Positions 16,560 to 24,713 of a stretch of 49,930 nucleotides of DNA are shown here, piece by piece. The translations under genes were made by a program, and so were the position numbers. Origin of the DNA: a bacterium (GTDB taxonomy: Bacteria > Bdellovibrionota > UBA1018); NCBI GenBank assembly GCA_019751945.1, contig JAIEMT010000057.1, positions 1 through 49,930 of the forward strand, given 5' to 3'. The stretch's first letter is position 1; every line of letters begins with the position of its first letter. The notes beneath the pieces are model-generated. The model saw only the letters and a program-made list of their open reading frames with translations, searched no databases and had not been told where the DNA came from.

Positions 16560-17780
16560 ATGAACAATTTCTCAGAACTCCGTTTGGCGAATGCGCTCGA
16601 GCGAGCACTTCACGCCATGAAATTTGAAACTCCCACTCCGGTACAAGAAAAGGCCATTCCCTTGGCCCTCACCGGAGCAGATTTAATTGCTACAGCACAG
16701 ACAGGCACCGGCAAGACCGCTGCTTTCTCCCTGCCTACGGCAGACTTCTTGATTCGAAACCCCGACGCAACAGCCCTGGTGCTGGCTCCCACGCGCGAGC
16801 TGGCCCTTCAAATCGAAACAGTTTGGAAAGACATCACTCGTTTTCGTCCTGACCTTCGCTCAGTGACCATCATTGGGGGAGCATCGTTCTCCGTCCAATG
16901 CAAATGGCTCAACAAAAATCCTCGATTCATCATTGCAACTCCGGGTCGCCTGGTCGATCACTTGCAACGCCGAACGGTGAACCTCAACCGCGTGAGCGTT
17001 CTGGTCTTAGATGAAGCCGATCGCATGCTCGACATGGGCTTTGCGCCCCAACTCAATCAGATTTTAAAAGTTCTTCCCAAGCAGCGGCAGACTTTGCTCT
17101 TTTCAGCAACTTGGGAAAGCGCCCTTGACGAACTTTCAAAGAAATATTTACGAAATCCTCAACGTATCTCTGTGGGCGCCGTTTCGCGTGCGGCGGGCAG
17201 CGTGGAGCAGACGGCGATTTCCACGATCAACAATAAGAAGAACGACACTCTATTAGATGAACTGAATCTCAGAAAAGGTTCCGTTCTCATCTTCACCCGA
17301 ACCAAGTCGCGCACCGATCGACTTGCGAAGTATTTGAATTCTTATGGGCTCGAAGTGGCGCGCCTTCACGGGGGCCGCTCTCAGTCCCAGCGAAACTCCG
17401 CGCTAGCTGCCTTTAAGCAAGGCACGGTCAGAATCTTGGTGGCAACGGATATCGCGGCGCGCGGTATCGATGTGGTCGACATTTCACATGTGATCAATTA
17501 CGACCTTCCGCAGGCACCCGAAGACTATATTCATCGGATCGGCCGGACGGGACGCGCTGGCGCAACCGGACAGGCGCTTTCTCTCTTAACCCCTGAAGAT
17601 CGTTTGCAATGGAAAGACATCAATACACTTCTAAAGAAGACAGGTTCTACGCTGCCCCAGGTGCGAGGACAGGCCCCTGAGACGGCCCCTTTGACACCTC
17701 CCGCAAAAAAACATCGGCACGGACGATCCCGCTGGAAAAATCGGAACCCTTCCGCGATGATGAGGCAGAAAGGCGCTTAG
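16560..17780 (+). CDS. DEAD-box ATP-dependent RNA helicase
   Basis: 406 residues from the ATG at 16560; a start at 16515 would put the N-terminus inside the terminator stem. All helicase motifs are intact: Q motif (FETPTPVQEKAIP), motif I AQTGTGKT, PTRELALQ, DEAD in LDEADRMLDMGF, SAT in LFSATW, and motif VI HRIGRTGRAG. The C-terminus is short and basic (KKHRHGRSRWKNR), likely helping RNA binding. No Shine-Dalgarno sequence lies before the ATG, because the terminator T-run occupies that place. Expression therefore needs either readthrough and odd initiation or a promoter within the RRM gene. It probably works with the adjacent RRM protein. Confidence 0.93.
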   Translation: MNNFSELRLANALERALHAMKFETPTPVQEKAIPLALTGADLIATAQTGTGKTAAFSLPTADFLIRNPDATALVLAPTRELALQIETVWKDITRFRPDLRSVTIIGGASFSVQCKWLNKNPRFIIATPGRLVDHLQRRTVNLNRVSVLVLDEADRMLDMGFAPQLNQILKVLPKQRQTLLFSATWESALDELSKKYLRNPQRISVGAVSRAAGSVEQTAISTINNKKNDTLLDELNLRKGSVLIFTRTKSRTDRLAKYLNSYGLEVARLHGGRSQSQRNSALAAFKQGTVRILVATDIAARGIDVVDISHVINYDLPQAPEDYIHRIGRTGRAGATGQALSLLTPEDRLQWKDINTLLKKTGSTLPQVRGQAPETAPLTPPAKKHRHGRSRWKNRNPSAMMRQKGA

Positions 17781-17819
17781 TTCCTTCTCACGTTGAGAGG
17801 GAATCTCAGCGGGGGGCTC

Positions 17820-18905
17820 ATGACTTTTTTAGAGCAAGTGCTCGATCCGCCTCATTACGGATTCGCAAAGGATGGGAAGTTTTATCGTCCTACCCATCGC
17901 GAAATCTTCAAAGAGTTCTTCAGCCGCCTCAATATTTTTCAGTCTAAGAAAAATTGGCTCCCCTTCTTCAGTTGGACGGTGGCCCTCTTTTTTTGGTACC
18001 CGTTTCTCCTTTTCTGGTTTGAATATTTCACCTGGCCGCTTTTCATTGTCGGCTTCATTTACGGAATGGTGATTTTAGGAAGTCATGGAACTTTCTGGCT
18101 TCATCGTTTTGGAACTCACCGAACTTTTCGCTTCAGCAGCCGCTGGGTGAGCGAACTCTGTCGCAACGCTGTGATTCGCGTGATTCCAGAAGAGGTCTAC
18201 ATCATCTCTCACCACGTCCATCATCAGATTTCTGAAGAAGCCGGCGATCCTTATAATGTGCACGGCGGATGGCTCTACTGCTTCCTCGCCGATGCGACTC
18301 ACCAGAATATTCGCAAGGACCTCTCTGAGCGCGACTACGCAAACCTTTGTCAGCTCATGAAGCACACCCATGTGCGCTTGAACACTTATCAGGAATATTT
18401 GAAGTGGGGCACGCTCAGCAATCCATACTCTTCAGTGGCACACTATGCGGTGAACTGGGCGTTCTGGGCTGCTGTGTTCTACGCCATCGGCGGAACTCCG
18501 TTGGTCGTCACGATTTTTGCTTGGACGGGAATCTGGGCTTTCGGCGTTCGCACGTTTAATTTCGACGGCCACGGCCGCGGAAAAGATCGACGACGTGACG
18601 GTATCGACTTCAACCGCAAGGATATGTCGGTCAATCAAGTGTGGCCGGGCTATGTAGCGGGGGAATGGCACAACAACCATCACCTCTATCCGAATAGTGC
18701 TCGCTGCGGATTTCTTCCTTACCAAGCAGATTTGCCATGGACGTGGATCAAGGGACTTGCTGCCATGGGGGGCATCACCTGGTATCGAGACTGTAAGGAA
18801 GAGTTCATGGAAAATTACTACCGTCCTTACTTGGCTGGCCAACCGCCGAAGGAAGCGGCTCCCGCTGAGGCAGCGGTTCAAGAAACCTCAGCAACTCCTG
18901 CCTAG
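17820..18905 (+). CDS. membrane fatty-acid (acyl-CoA/acyl-lipid) desaturase
   Basis: 361 residues from the ATG at 17820, preceded by GCGGGGGG; a TTG at 17793 is less likely. The three di-iron histidine boxes of membrane desaturases are present: HRFGTH, HHVHH (in ISHHVHHQISEEAGDP) and HNNHH (in WHNNHHLYPNSA). Hydrophobic segments lie around residues 45-90 and 200-245, giving the usual four membrane helices with the boxes on the cytoplasmic side. It should introduce a cis double bond into fatty acyl chains using O2 and an electron donor, adjusting membrane fluidity. Its place after an RNA chaperone/helicase pair would fit a cold-response neighbourhood, though this is inference. The C-terminus is an Ala/Glu-rich tail. 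Confidence 0.92.
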   Translation: MTFLEQVLDPPHYGFAKDGKFYRPTHREIFKEFFSRLNIFQSKKNWLPFFSWTVALFFWYPFLLFWFEYFTWPLFIVGFIYGMVILGSHGTFWLHRFGTHRTFRFSSRWVSELCRNAVIRVIPEEVYIISHHVHHQISEEAGDPYNVHGGWLYCFLADATHQNIRKDLSERDYANLCQLMKHTHVRLNTYQEYLKWGTLSNPYSSVAHYAVNWAFWAAVFYAIGGTPLVVTIFAWTGIWAFGVRTFNFDGHGRGKDRRRDGIDFNRKDMSVNQVWPGYVAGEWHNNHHLYPNSARCGFLPYQADLPWTWIKGLAAMGGITWYRDCKEEFMENYYRPYLAGQPPKEAAPAEAAVQETSATPA

Positions 18906-18946
18906 TCATTTCATAGGCGCATAGCGACATTGGCGGCGTTTCCGGC

Positions 18947-18952
18947 TATAAT
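18947..18952 (+). promoter_or_regulatory. TATAAT -10 element, possible leaderless promoter
   Basis: A consensus TATAAT ends six bases before the antiporter ATG at 18959, so transcription would start at or next to the start codon. No Shine-Dalgarno sequence and no good -35 are seen. Confidence 0.5.
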
Positions 18953-18958
18953 GAAGCC

Positions 18959-21139
18959 ATGCATCTTGCTCCGCTCATTCGCGACTTAGCAGTCATCCTC
19001 GGCGTTGCGGGCATCATGAGCCTCATCTTCCAACGCATTCGGCAGCCCGTTGTCCTTGGGTACATTCTGGCCGGTGTTTTTGTAGGACCGTACACTCCCC
19101 CATTCCAGTTGGTCACCGATGTTCCCAGCATTCAGACCTGGGCAGAACTCGGCGTGATCTTTCTGATGTTCACACTCGGTTTGGAATTTAGTTTCAGAAA
19201 ACTGGCGCAGGTGGGCTTTCCTGCCAGTATCACGGCCGGGACCGAGGTGCTGTTTTTCTTACCCGTCGGTTACTTTGTCGGCCAACTCTTCGGATGGACG
19301 CCAATGGACAGCATTTTTCTGGGCGCCATTCTTTCGATTTCATCGACCACCATTATTATCAAAGCCCTCTCCGACCTCAAGCTTCGCACCCATCGCTTTG
19401 CCGAACTCATCTTCGGCGTTCTGATTGTCGAAGATTTGATTGCAATCTTATTGATCGTCGCACTTTCAACGATCGCTACAAGTCACACAGTGTCAGGTTT
19501 AGCGTTGCTGGCGGCCGCATTGAAGTTAGTTCTGGTGGTAGGAGGGTGGTTCCTGGCGGGTTACTTCGTTATTCCCCGCTTCATGCGCTACGTGGGCAAA
19601 GTCGGGAACGACGAGATGCTCACCATTCTCTCGCTCAGCTTGTGTTTGGCTTTGGTCGTTTTTGCCGTTCAATTCCACTATTCTGCAGCGCTGGGCGCGT
19701 TCATCATGGGATCGATTCTGGCAGAGAGCCCCGTACTGAAAAGAATCGAAGAACGAATGGAACCGCTGCGCGATCTCTTTGCGGCAGTTTTCTTCGTCTC
19801 AATCGGAATGTTAATCAATCCCCAAGTACTGCTTCGACACTGGAAAGAGGTGCTGATCTTAAGCGCGGTCACCATCGTTGGGAAAATCATCAGCACCTCT
19901 ACAGGCGCCTTACTTTCTGGGCAGACCTTTAGAAACTCCGTTCAAGTCGGTTTCGGCTTGGCTCAGATCGGCGAGTTTTCTTTCATTATCGCCAGCCTGG
20001 GTCTTTCCCTTCATGCGACGAGTGACTTTGTTTACCCTATTGCTGTAGCCGTTTCACTGGTCACCACTTTCACCACGCCCTATCTCATTCGGGCTTCTGG
20101 AAACGTGGCCGCAATGGTTGAGAATGCTCTTCCCTCTCGCATTCGCTCGGCCCTCAACCGCTACGCTGCTTGGAGCGAATCGAAACGCACGCAGGGGTCT
20201 CATCAAGACAGTTTGAAGGGACCGATCCTTCGTTGGTTGATCAACGGTTTGATTGTATCGGTGATCTTTGTACTCAACTCAGAATGGCTCCGACCCTACT
20301 TGGGTAGCAAAGAAATATTTACTGGGATCAAGCTTTCGCTCCTAGCCTTTTTCTCAGCCCTCATCATCTCGCTTCCCTTTATTTGGGCCATGCTCTCGGC
20401 GACATCGCTTCTGGTGTTCAGAAGTCTGACGCTGATTTGGATTGGCGCTCTTAGTTCCGAATTCTTTCCTGGGAAATACGTCATCCTCATTACTGGGGTT
20501 GCTCTGATTATTTTCTTTGGTCTTTTTTATCGAAAACTCGAGGCGTCTTATCACTGGTTTGAACGAACTTTTCTCTCCAACTTTCAAAAAGGTCATGAGG
20601 AAAAAACCAAAGCAGCTTCGCTCAACCACCTTGCACCTTGGGACGGCCACTTAGTCACTATTCAGGTGCATCCCAACGCTAACCTAATTGGAAAGCGCCT
20701 AGAAGAAGCGGAGCTTCGAAATCGCTTTGGGGTAAACGTCGTCGCCATTCAGCGCGGACTTCATACGATTGTTCCGCCTAAGCCGGCAGAACTCATTCTC
20801 CCAAACGATGAACTGATTGTTCTCGGCAACGACGAACAAGTCGACAACATCAAAAAAGAACTCGAAGTCCCATCCGGTCACTTGGACCCTGCAAAAGCCC
20901 CGACGAGTTACGAACTTCGTCACATCAAATTGGAAAACGAAGTTTTCGCCGGAAAAACCATTCGCCAATCCGGAATCCGAGAAAGGTTTCACTCCATGGT
21001 GGTCGGCCTGGAACGACAGGGAAAAAGAAGTACGAACCCCGACTCAGACCTTCAGCTTCTCGTTGGAGACACACTTTGGTTAGTGGGTGAAAAGGCCCAG
21101 CTGGACCGCCTAGCCGCCCACTGTAACCCAGAAGTTTAG
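18959..21139 (+). CDS. CPA2-family cation:proton antiporter with two RCK-C domains
   Basis: 726 residues. The first 400 form a Na+/H+-exchanger domain of the KefB/YbaL group: 12-13 hydrophobic helices, with GVLIVEDLIAILLI and GLAQIGEFSFII as typical landmarks. About residues 430-520 contain four further membrane segments not standard for KefB. The C-terminus holds two consecutive TrkA-C (RCK_C) ligand-binding modules, roughly 560-640 (HPNANLIGKRLEEAEL...) and 650-725 (ENEVFAGKTIRQSGI...), but no NAD-binding TrkA-N domain. It likely exports K+ or Na+ in exchange for protons and is gated by a small ligand bound to the RCK_C modules. Start chosen at 18959 because the family normally begins about here. 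Confidence 0.92.
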   Translation: MHLAPLIRDLAVILGVAGIMSLIFQRIRQPVVLGYILAGVFVGPYTPPFQLVTDVPSIQTWAELGVIFLMFTLGLEFSFRKLAQVGFPASITAGTEVLFFLPVGYFVGQLFGWTPMDSIFLGAILSISSTTIIIKALSDLKLRTHRFAELIFGVLIVEDLIAILLIVALSTIATSHTVSGLALLAAALKLVLVVGGWFLAGYFVIPRFMRYVGKVGNDEMLTILSLSLCLALVVFAVQFHYSAALGAFIMGSILAESPVLKRIEERMEPLRDLFAAVFFVSIGMLINPQVLLRHWKEVLILSAVTIVGKIISTSTGALLSGQTFRNSVQVGFGLAQIGEFSFIIASLGLSLHATSDFVYPIAVAVSLVTTFTTPYLIRASGNVAAMVENALPSRIRSALNRYAAWSESKRTQGSHQDSLKGPILRWLINGLIVSVIFVLNSEWLRPYLGSKEIFTGIKLSLLAFFSALIISLPFIWAMLSATSLLVFRSLTLIWIGALSSEFFPGKYVILITGVALIIFFGLFYRKLEASYHWFERTFLSNFQKGHEEKTKAASLNHLAPWDGHLVTIQVHPNANLIGKRLEEAELRNRFGVNVVAIQRGLHTIVPPKPAELILPNDELIVLGNDEQVDNIKKELEVPSGHLDPAKAPTSYELRHIKLENEVFAGKTIRQSGIRERFHSMVVGLERQGKRSTNPDSDLQLLVGDTLWLVGEKAQLDRLAAHCNPEV

Positions 21140-21175
21140 GCGGTTTTTAGCGGAAATCTATGGCATAGTCGCTGG

Positions 21176-21694
21176 GTGACTCAACGCCAATTGCTCCCGT
21201 GCGGAAGACCTGCCCCGGAAGTCGACAAAGCCAAGTCGAATAAAAAAGACGCGCGCGAACTCCTTCAGAAAATCACCGAAAATTTGGACCAGTTTGTAGC
21301 CCAGAAGAATCTGAATCGGAGCGAAGTTCGAAACAAGATTCTAGAGACGATTGTTTACGAGGCCCGACATTTTCGAGCGCCCGATCTGCTCGAACACTTA
21401 CACCGTAGATACCCAGATGTGGGAAAGGCTACTCTTTATAGAAACCTCCCCGTACTGGTCGAAAGCGGTGTACTTCAAGAGGGGCCCACCGACTCCGACG
21501 GCCAGGTTTACTACGAACTTACCGAAGACGAACACCATGACCACATCGTGTGCATGGACTGTCACAAAATCTTCGAGTATCAAGACGACCTAATCGAAAA
21601 ACGCCAAGAAGAACTTGCCGCAGGAATGAACTTCCACCTCAAGAATCATCGGCACGTAATCTACGCAACCTGCCAATATAAGAACAAAAATTAG
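21176..21694 (+). CDS. Fur-family metalloregulator
   Basis: 172 residues from a GTG. A polar extension of about 40 residues precedes the Fur DNA-binding domain (RAPDLLEHL, KATLYRNLPVL). The regulatory metal cluster is present (EHHDHIVCMDCHKIFEY), with the first structural-zinc pair C126/C129. In the second pair only C166 remains (ATCQYK; Lys169 replaces Cys), so the structural zinc site is incomplete. The family includes Fur, PerR and Zur, and these features do not decide between them. The GTG has no ribosome site. TGGCATAGT six bases before it resembles an extended -10, suggesting leaderless expression. Its end overlaps the convergent porin gene by 4 bases, and the porin may be a target. Confidence 0.9.
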   Translation: MTQRQLLPCGRPAPEVDKAKSNKKDARELLQKITENLDQFVAQKNLNRSEVRNKILETIVYEARHFRAPDLLEHLHRRYPDVGKATLYRNLPVLVESGVLQEGPTDSDGQVYYELTEDEHHDHIVCMDCHKIFEYQDDLIEKRQEELAAGMNFHLKNHRHVIYATCQYKNKN

Positions 21695-22905
21695 AGTAAA
21701 ATCTGAGCTCGGACCGCACCGACCAGAACGGATGTCGCATTGTCTTCAAGACCCGGGCTGAGAATCCACTGTAAATCGGGCTGCAAAAAAACCTTCTTAA
21801 TGATCTGAGCGCGATAAGTAAGCTCGAAGGTTTTTTCATGAGAATAAGGAATAGGACCATTGAATTCGGGAGCAAAGCGCGCCGGACTGCGGCCCGAGGC
21901 AAGAGCAAAACCGACTCCAGCCTGATCCGTTTCACGCCCGAAAGGGCTCGAGTAGTTCATTCCCAAATGCAGGGACTGAGAAATCATGTTGGCGTCCGAG
22001 GTTGAAGCCCCTCCGCGAATAAAACCGGAAAGACGAGAAGTAATCTTTTGATCCATCAGGGCGTAAAAACCTTGGTTCAAAATCTTTAACGGCTCCCCTT
22101 GAGCGTCGGTCAGAAAAAGATGATTCGACTTGTTCGTGTAGGTCCAAAGTCCTAAGCCAATCTTGGAAGGACGACTAAATGTTTCAGCGGCAAGATTGAC
22201 TTCCATCACTCCCAGAACACCGTGTCCCGCGCTGTATCCAAACCGAGTCACCGCAGGATTCTTGGGGTCACTCGGAATACCGTCATAGATACCCAATCGG
22301 ACACTCAGAGTATCCGTGGCCTTCACCAAAGCTCGAACGGTCATTCCTGGCATAGGGAAAATAGAAGGTCCGTTTGCCCCACTCTTTCCAAACTCCGGTC
22401 CAACACCAAAAGAGGAATTGAGAAAGAGAGTCGAGGAATCCGTCACATAAAATTCAGAATTGAGATCATGTACGCCAGCCAAAAGGGAAATGCGCCCGTC
22501 CCAAAGGTTCTGTTCGAACCAGGCCTGATAGAGCTTCACGAAAGAAGGACTCTGAATATTGCTGGCGCCCTGGGTATCGCCAATCCCTAAACTTTGATCA
22601 CCACCGTGGGCAACGAGACCTTGAACCCAGATTCGAGCATTCTTCCAGGCAATGAATTTTTCCAAGCTGACTTCGGTACCGAAGTTCAAATTCCCCAGCA
22701 GACCCGTTCTTTTTTCATCGGTTCCCCCGGCGATGGGAGCCATAAGGTCGGACTTATAATCCAGGAAAAGCCGTGCATTTTCAGACGGTTGAGAAACCGT
22801 TTCCTCGGCTTCGGCCTGAGATTTTTGAACCACAATTTCTTCGGATGGGACGGCTGCGAACGCACTTGGAACCAGAAAAAAGACAAACAACGCTGCTAAT
22901 TTCAC
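21691..22905 (-). CDS. OprB-like carbohydrate porin
   Basis: 404 residues from the GTG at 22905, which has AGAGGAGAT upstream and yields a clean signal peptide (MKLAALFVFFLVPSAFA, then AVPSEE). The longer reading from 22992 has neither. The mature chain alternates hydrophobic and polar residues as in a beta barrel. It contains landmarks seen in carbohydrate-selective porins: KLYQAWFEQNLWDGRISLLAGVHD near the first third, and later GLGLWTYTN, GFYALMDQKI and KTFELTYRAQI strands. It should form an outer-membrane channel for sugars or related solutes. Convergent with the Fur-family gene, sharing 4 bases at the ends. Confidence 0.85.
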   Translation of the reverse strand: MKLAALFVFFLVPSAFAAVPSEEIVVQKSQAEAEETVSQPSENARLFLDYKSDLMAPIAGGTDEKRTGLLGNLNFGTEVSLEKFIAWKNARIWVQGLVAHGGDQSLGIGDTQGASNIQSPSFVKLYQAWFEQNLWDGRISLLAGVHDLNSEFYVTDSSTLFLNSSFGVGPEFGKSGANGPSIFPMPGMTVRALVKATDTLSVRLGIYDGIPSDPKNPAVTRFGYSAGHGVLGVMEVNLAAETFSRPSKIGLGLWTYTNKSNHLFLTDAQGEPLKILNQGFYALMDQKITSRLSGFIRGGASTSDANMISQSLHLGMNYSSPFGRETDQAGVGFALASGRSPARFAPEFNGPIPYSHEKTFELTYRAQIIKKVFLQPDLQWILSPGLEDNATSVLVGAVRAQILL

Positions 22906-23073
22906 AGTAGATCTCCTCTGCCCTGACTTGAATACCCCACCGGTATCAAAGCTCCCACGGCCTCGCAACAACAAAGTGAGACTGGGTCTCAATATCTAAA
23001 ACGCTTATAATCCAGTAGAGATAAATGGGGTCACTTTAAAAACCCTCCAAAACGACCTCTTTGAAAAATTATT

Positions 23074-23094
23074 TTTACATATAACCAGTGTAAA
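23074..23094. promoter_or_regulatory. inverted repeat, candidate operator
   Basis: TTTACA at 23074-23079 and TGTAAA at 23089-23094 are perfect inverted arms with a 9-base spacer, in the divergent gap between the porin and the gene at 23183. A dimeric repressor such as a Fur- or TetR-type protein could bind, though the spacing is not a classic Fur box. Confidence 0.4.
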
Positions 23095-23182
23095 TTTTGA
23101 ACGATTCCTGAATTCAACGATTTCGGTAAATTGACGCGCACTCGGCACGGCGATAGAACCTCTCTTCAGCGGAGGTCTTCTT

Positions 23183-23764
23183 ATGAATGCCCAGCATGTC
23201 CAGCCTGTAAAAGTCGCGATGATTACCACAGCCATCCTGACACTAGTCCCAATCGATTCTCACGCTGCAAGATCTTCGAGAGATTTTGAGCTTTCTCCCT
23301 CGGTCTCCCTAGCACAAGTGATTTTCGGCGCTGCAATGACCCTGGCCGGGTCGACGATCGTCTTAGCAGGGGACACGATCGGTGGAGGACTCTTGAAGCA
23401 TCTCTTCACGGATCGCCTGGGCTCTCAGATGATTCAATCGGGTCTTGAAATGCTAGACCGAGAAAAAAGCATCGCCTTTGCAGCGATCGAAAACTGGGAA
23501 GAGGCAAACTCTCTCGGCCTTTCTGAGCAAGAGGTTCGCGCCTACAACAGTGAATTAAAAAATATTCGATGGTTACAAAATAGAATTGCTGACGATGTTC
23601 GGGGGAGTTTTAAATCAGGCCCTTGGGATGAACGCGTAGCCGTCGACCGAGCCCGTCAACGATGGATGTACGCCGTAGATCAGCGAATGATTTCAAGCGA
23701 AGCCTTTGCGGCCGTTCAAAAAATCTCGTTCTCGCTCTACTCGAAGGCTAAACCAGCGGCCTGA
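23183..23764 (+). CDS. exported protein of unknown function
   Basis: 193 residues. The first 28 look like a signal peptide with a polar start (MNAQHVQPVK, then VAMITTAILTLVPIDSHA). A second long hydrophobic glycine-rich stretch follows (about 45-70, including FGAAMTLAGSTIVLAG), so the protein may stay in the membrane. The remaining 120 residues are helical and charged without cysteines. GGAGG precedes the ATG at good spacing, and TTGACG (23131) may be a -35 element. The stop abuts the stop of the convergent barrel protein with no gap. No known family recognised. Confidence 0.75.
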   Translation: MNAQHVQPVKVAMITTAILTLVPIDSHAARSSRDFELSPSVSLAQVIFGAAMTLAGSTIVLAGDTIGGGLLKHLFTDRLGSQMIQSGLEMLDREKSIAFAAIENWEEANSLGLSEQEVRAYNSELKNIRWLQNRIADDVRGSFKSGPWDERVAVDRARQRWMYAVDQRMISSEAFAAVQKISFSLYSKAKPAA

Positions 23765-24646
23765 TTAGAATACTACGCCGACTCGAAGGGAGTAGGCTTG
23801 CGGCAAACCAAAGGCGTTGTTTCGAAGTAAGAAGTTGGCGCGAAAACCCAAATCTAAGTTCACATTGGATGTTCTGAGCACCGTCACCCCTCCGCCAACT
23901 CCTGCCATAAAGCCGCCGACCATTTCTCCAGACAAAATCGTGTCGTGGACTTTCGCCCCCCCGGCGCCAAAGAATCCTGAAACGTAAGGCGCCACACCAT
24001 CCATGCTCAAGAAATACTGAGCCTCGAGACCGGCTCCTAAGAATTGCGCGGTATCTTTAAAGTTGACCTGAAGTAAAAGAGAAATCAGCATCTGGTTGAC
24101 GTCCCAGCCGTAAGCGCCTGCCAAGCTGTAAGCCACACCAGAGGTGTTCAAGCTGGAAAGGACGCTGCCCCCAAATCCGACGTAAGTTACCTTTCGAGTC
24201 GCCTTGCGCTGAGTGCCGTCCCGCGATTCATGATCTGTGACTTCTCCCACTCGGCTGTCATTGGTGGCGCGAATTTCAGAAATCACTGAACGCGTGAGAC
24301 GTTGAGCGACTTTATCGAGCTCTTCAATTTTCGCGGCTTTGAGCTGACTAGAAAAAACGACTTTTCCATCTTTCACTTTTGCCAAACTCAAAACAAAAGA
24401 TTCTCCCAGCCGAATCAATTTGGGTCGCAAACTATAATCAGCGCTACCAGCACTTTCTACCAATCCATGCGAACCCACTTCAGGAACAGAAGTTCGGATC
24501 AACTCGACAGTCGTCTTCAATTCCGAAGCATTCACGTCACTTCCAGTGGCCGACTCGACATAAACTTGATCGGCCATTGCGGTAGGAGCAGCCAAGAAAA
24601 CGGCGAGAGTGAAGACAAACGCGCTGACATTTTTACGAATTTTCAT
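23765..24646 (-). CDS. outer-membrane beta-barrel protein with an N-terminal periplasmic domain
   Basis: 293 residues from the ATG at 24646, which has AAGGAA upstream and gives a standard signal peptide (ends APTAMA before DQV). A longer ORF start at 24844 would overlap ndh and lacks a signal. Residues 25-150 form a small alpha/beta domain (VESAGSADYSLRPKLIRLGESF, then VKDGKVVFSSQLKAA), resembling periplasmic CsgG/TolB-like stress-sensing domains, though too divergent to name. Residues 165-293 are alternating strands rich in Gly and aromatics ending in Phe, the usual barrel C-terminal signature. It is the last gene of a five-gene minus-strand run. Confidence 0.75.
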   Translation of the reverse strand: MKIRKNVSAFVFTLAVFLAAPTAMADQVYVESATGSDVNASELKTTVELIRTSVPEVGSHGLVESAGSADYSLRPKLIRLGESFVLSLAKVKDGKVVFSSQLKAAKIEELDKVAQRLTRSVISEIRATNDSRVGEVTDHESRDGTQRKATRKVTYVGFGGSVLSSLNTSGVAYSLAGAYGWDVNQMLISLLLQVNFKDTAQFLGAGLEAQYFLSMDGVAPYVSGFFGAGGAKVHDTILSGEMVGGFMAGVGGGVTVLRTSNVNLDLGFRANFLLRNNAFGLPQAYSLRVGVVF

Positions 24647-24713
24647 GAGATTTCCTTCTTGAAACAGTTCTATACAGCTTTGTTTCATTTCACAAGAATC
24701 GCAAATGCTGCAT

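Noticed and set aside
16515-16560. Earlier helicase start at 16515
   Set aside because: The extra 15 residues are encoded by the terminator hairpin and do not resemble the family.
17793-17819. Nine extra N-terminal residues on the desaturase
   Set aside because: They start at TTG without a ribosome site, while the ATG at 17820 follows a G-rich site.
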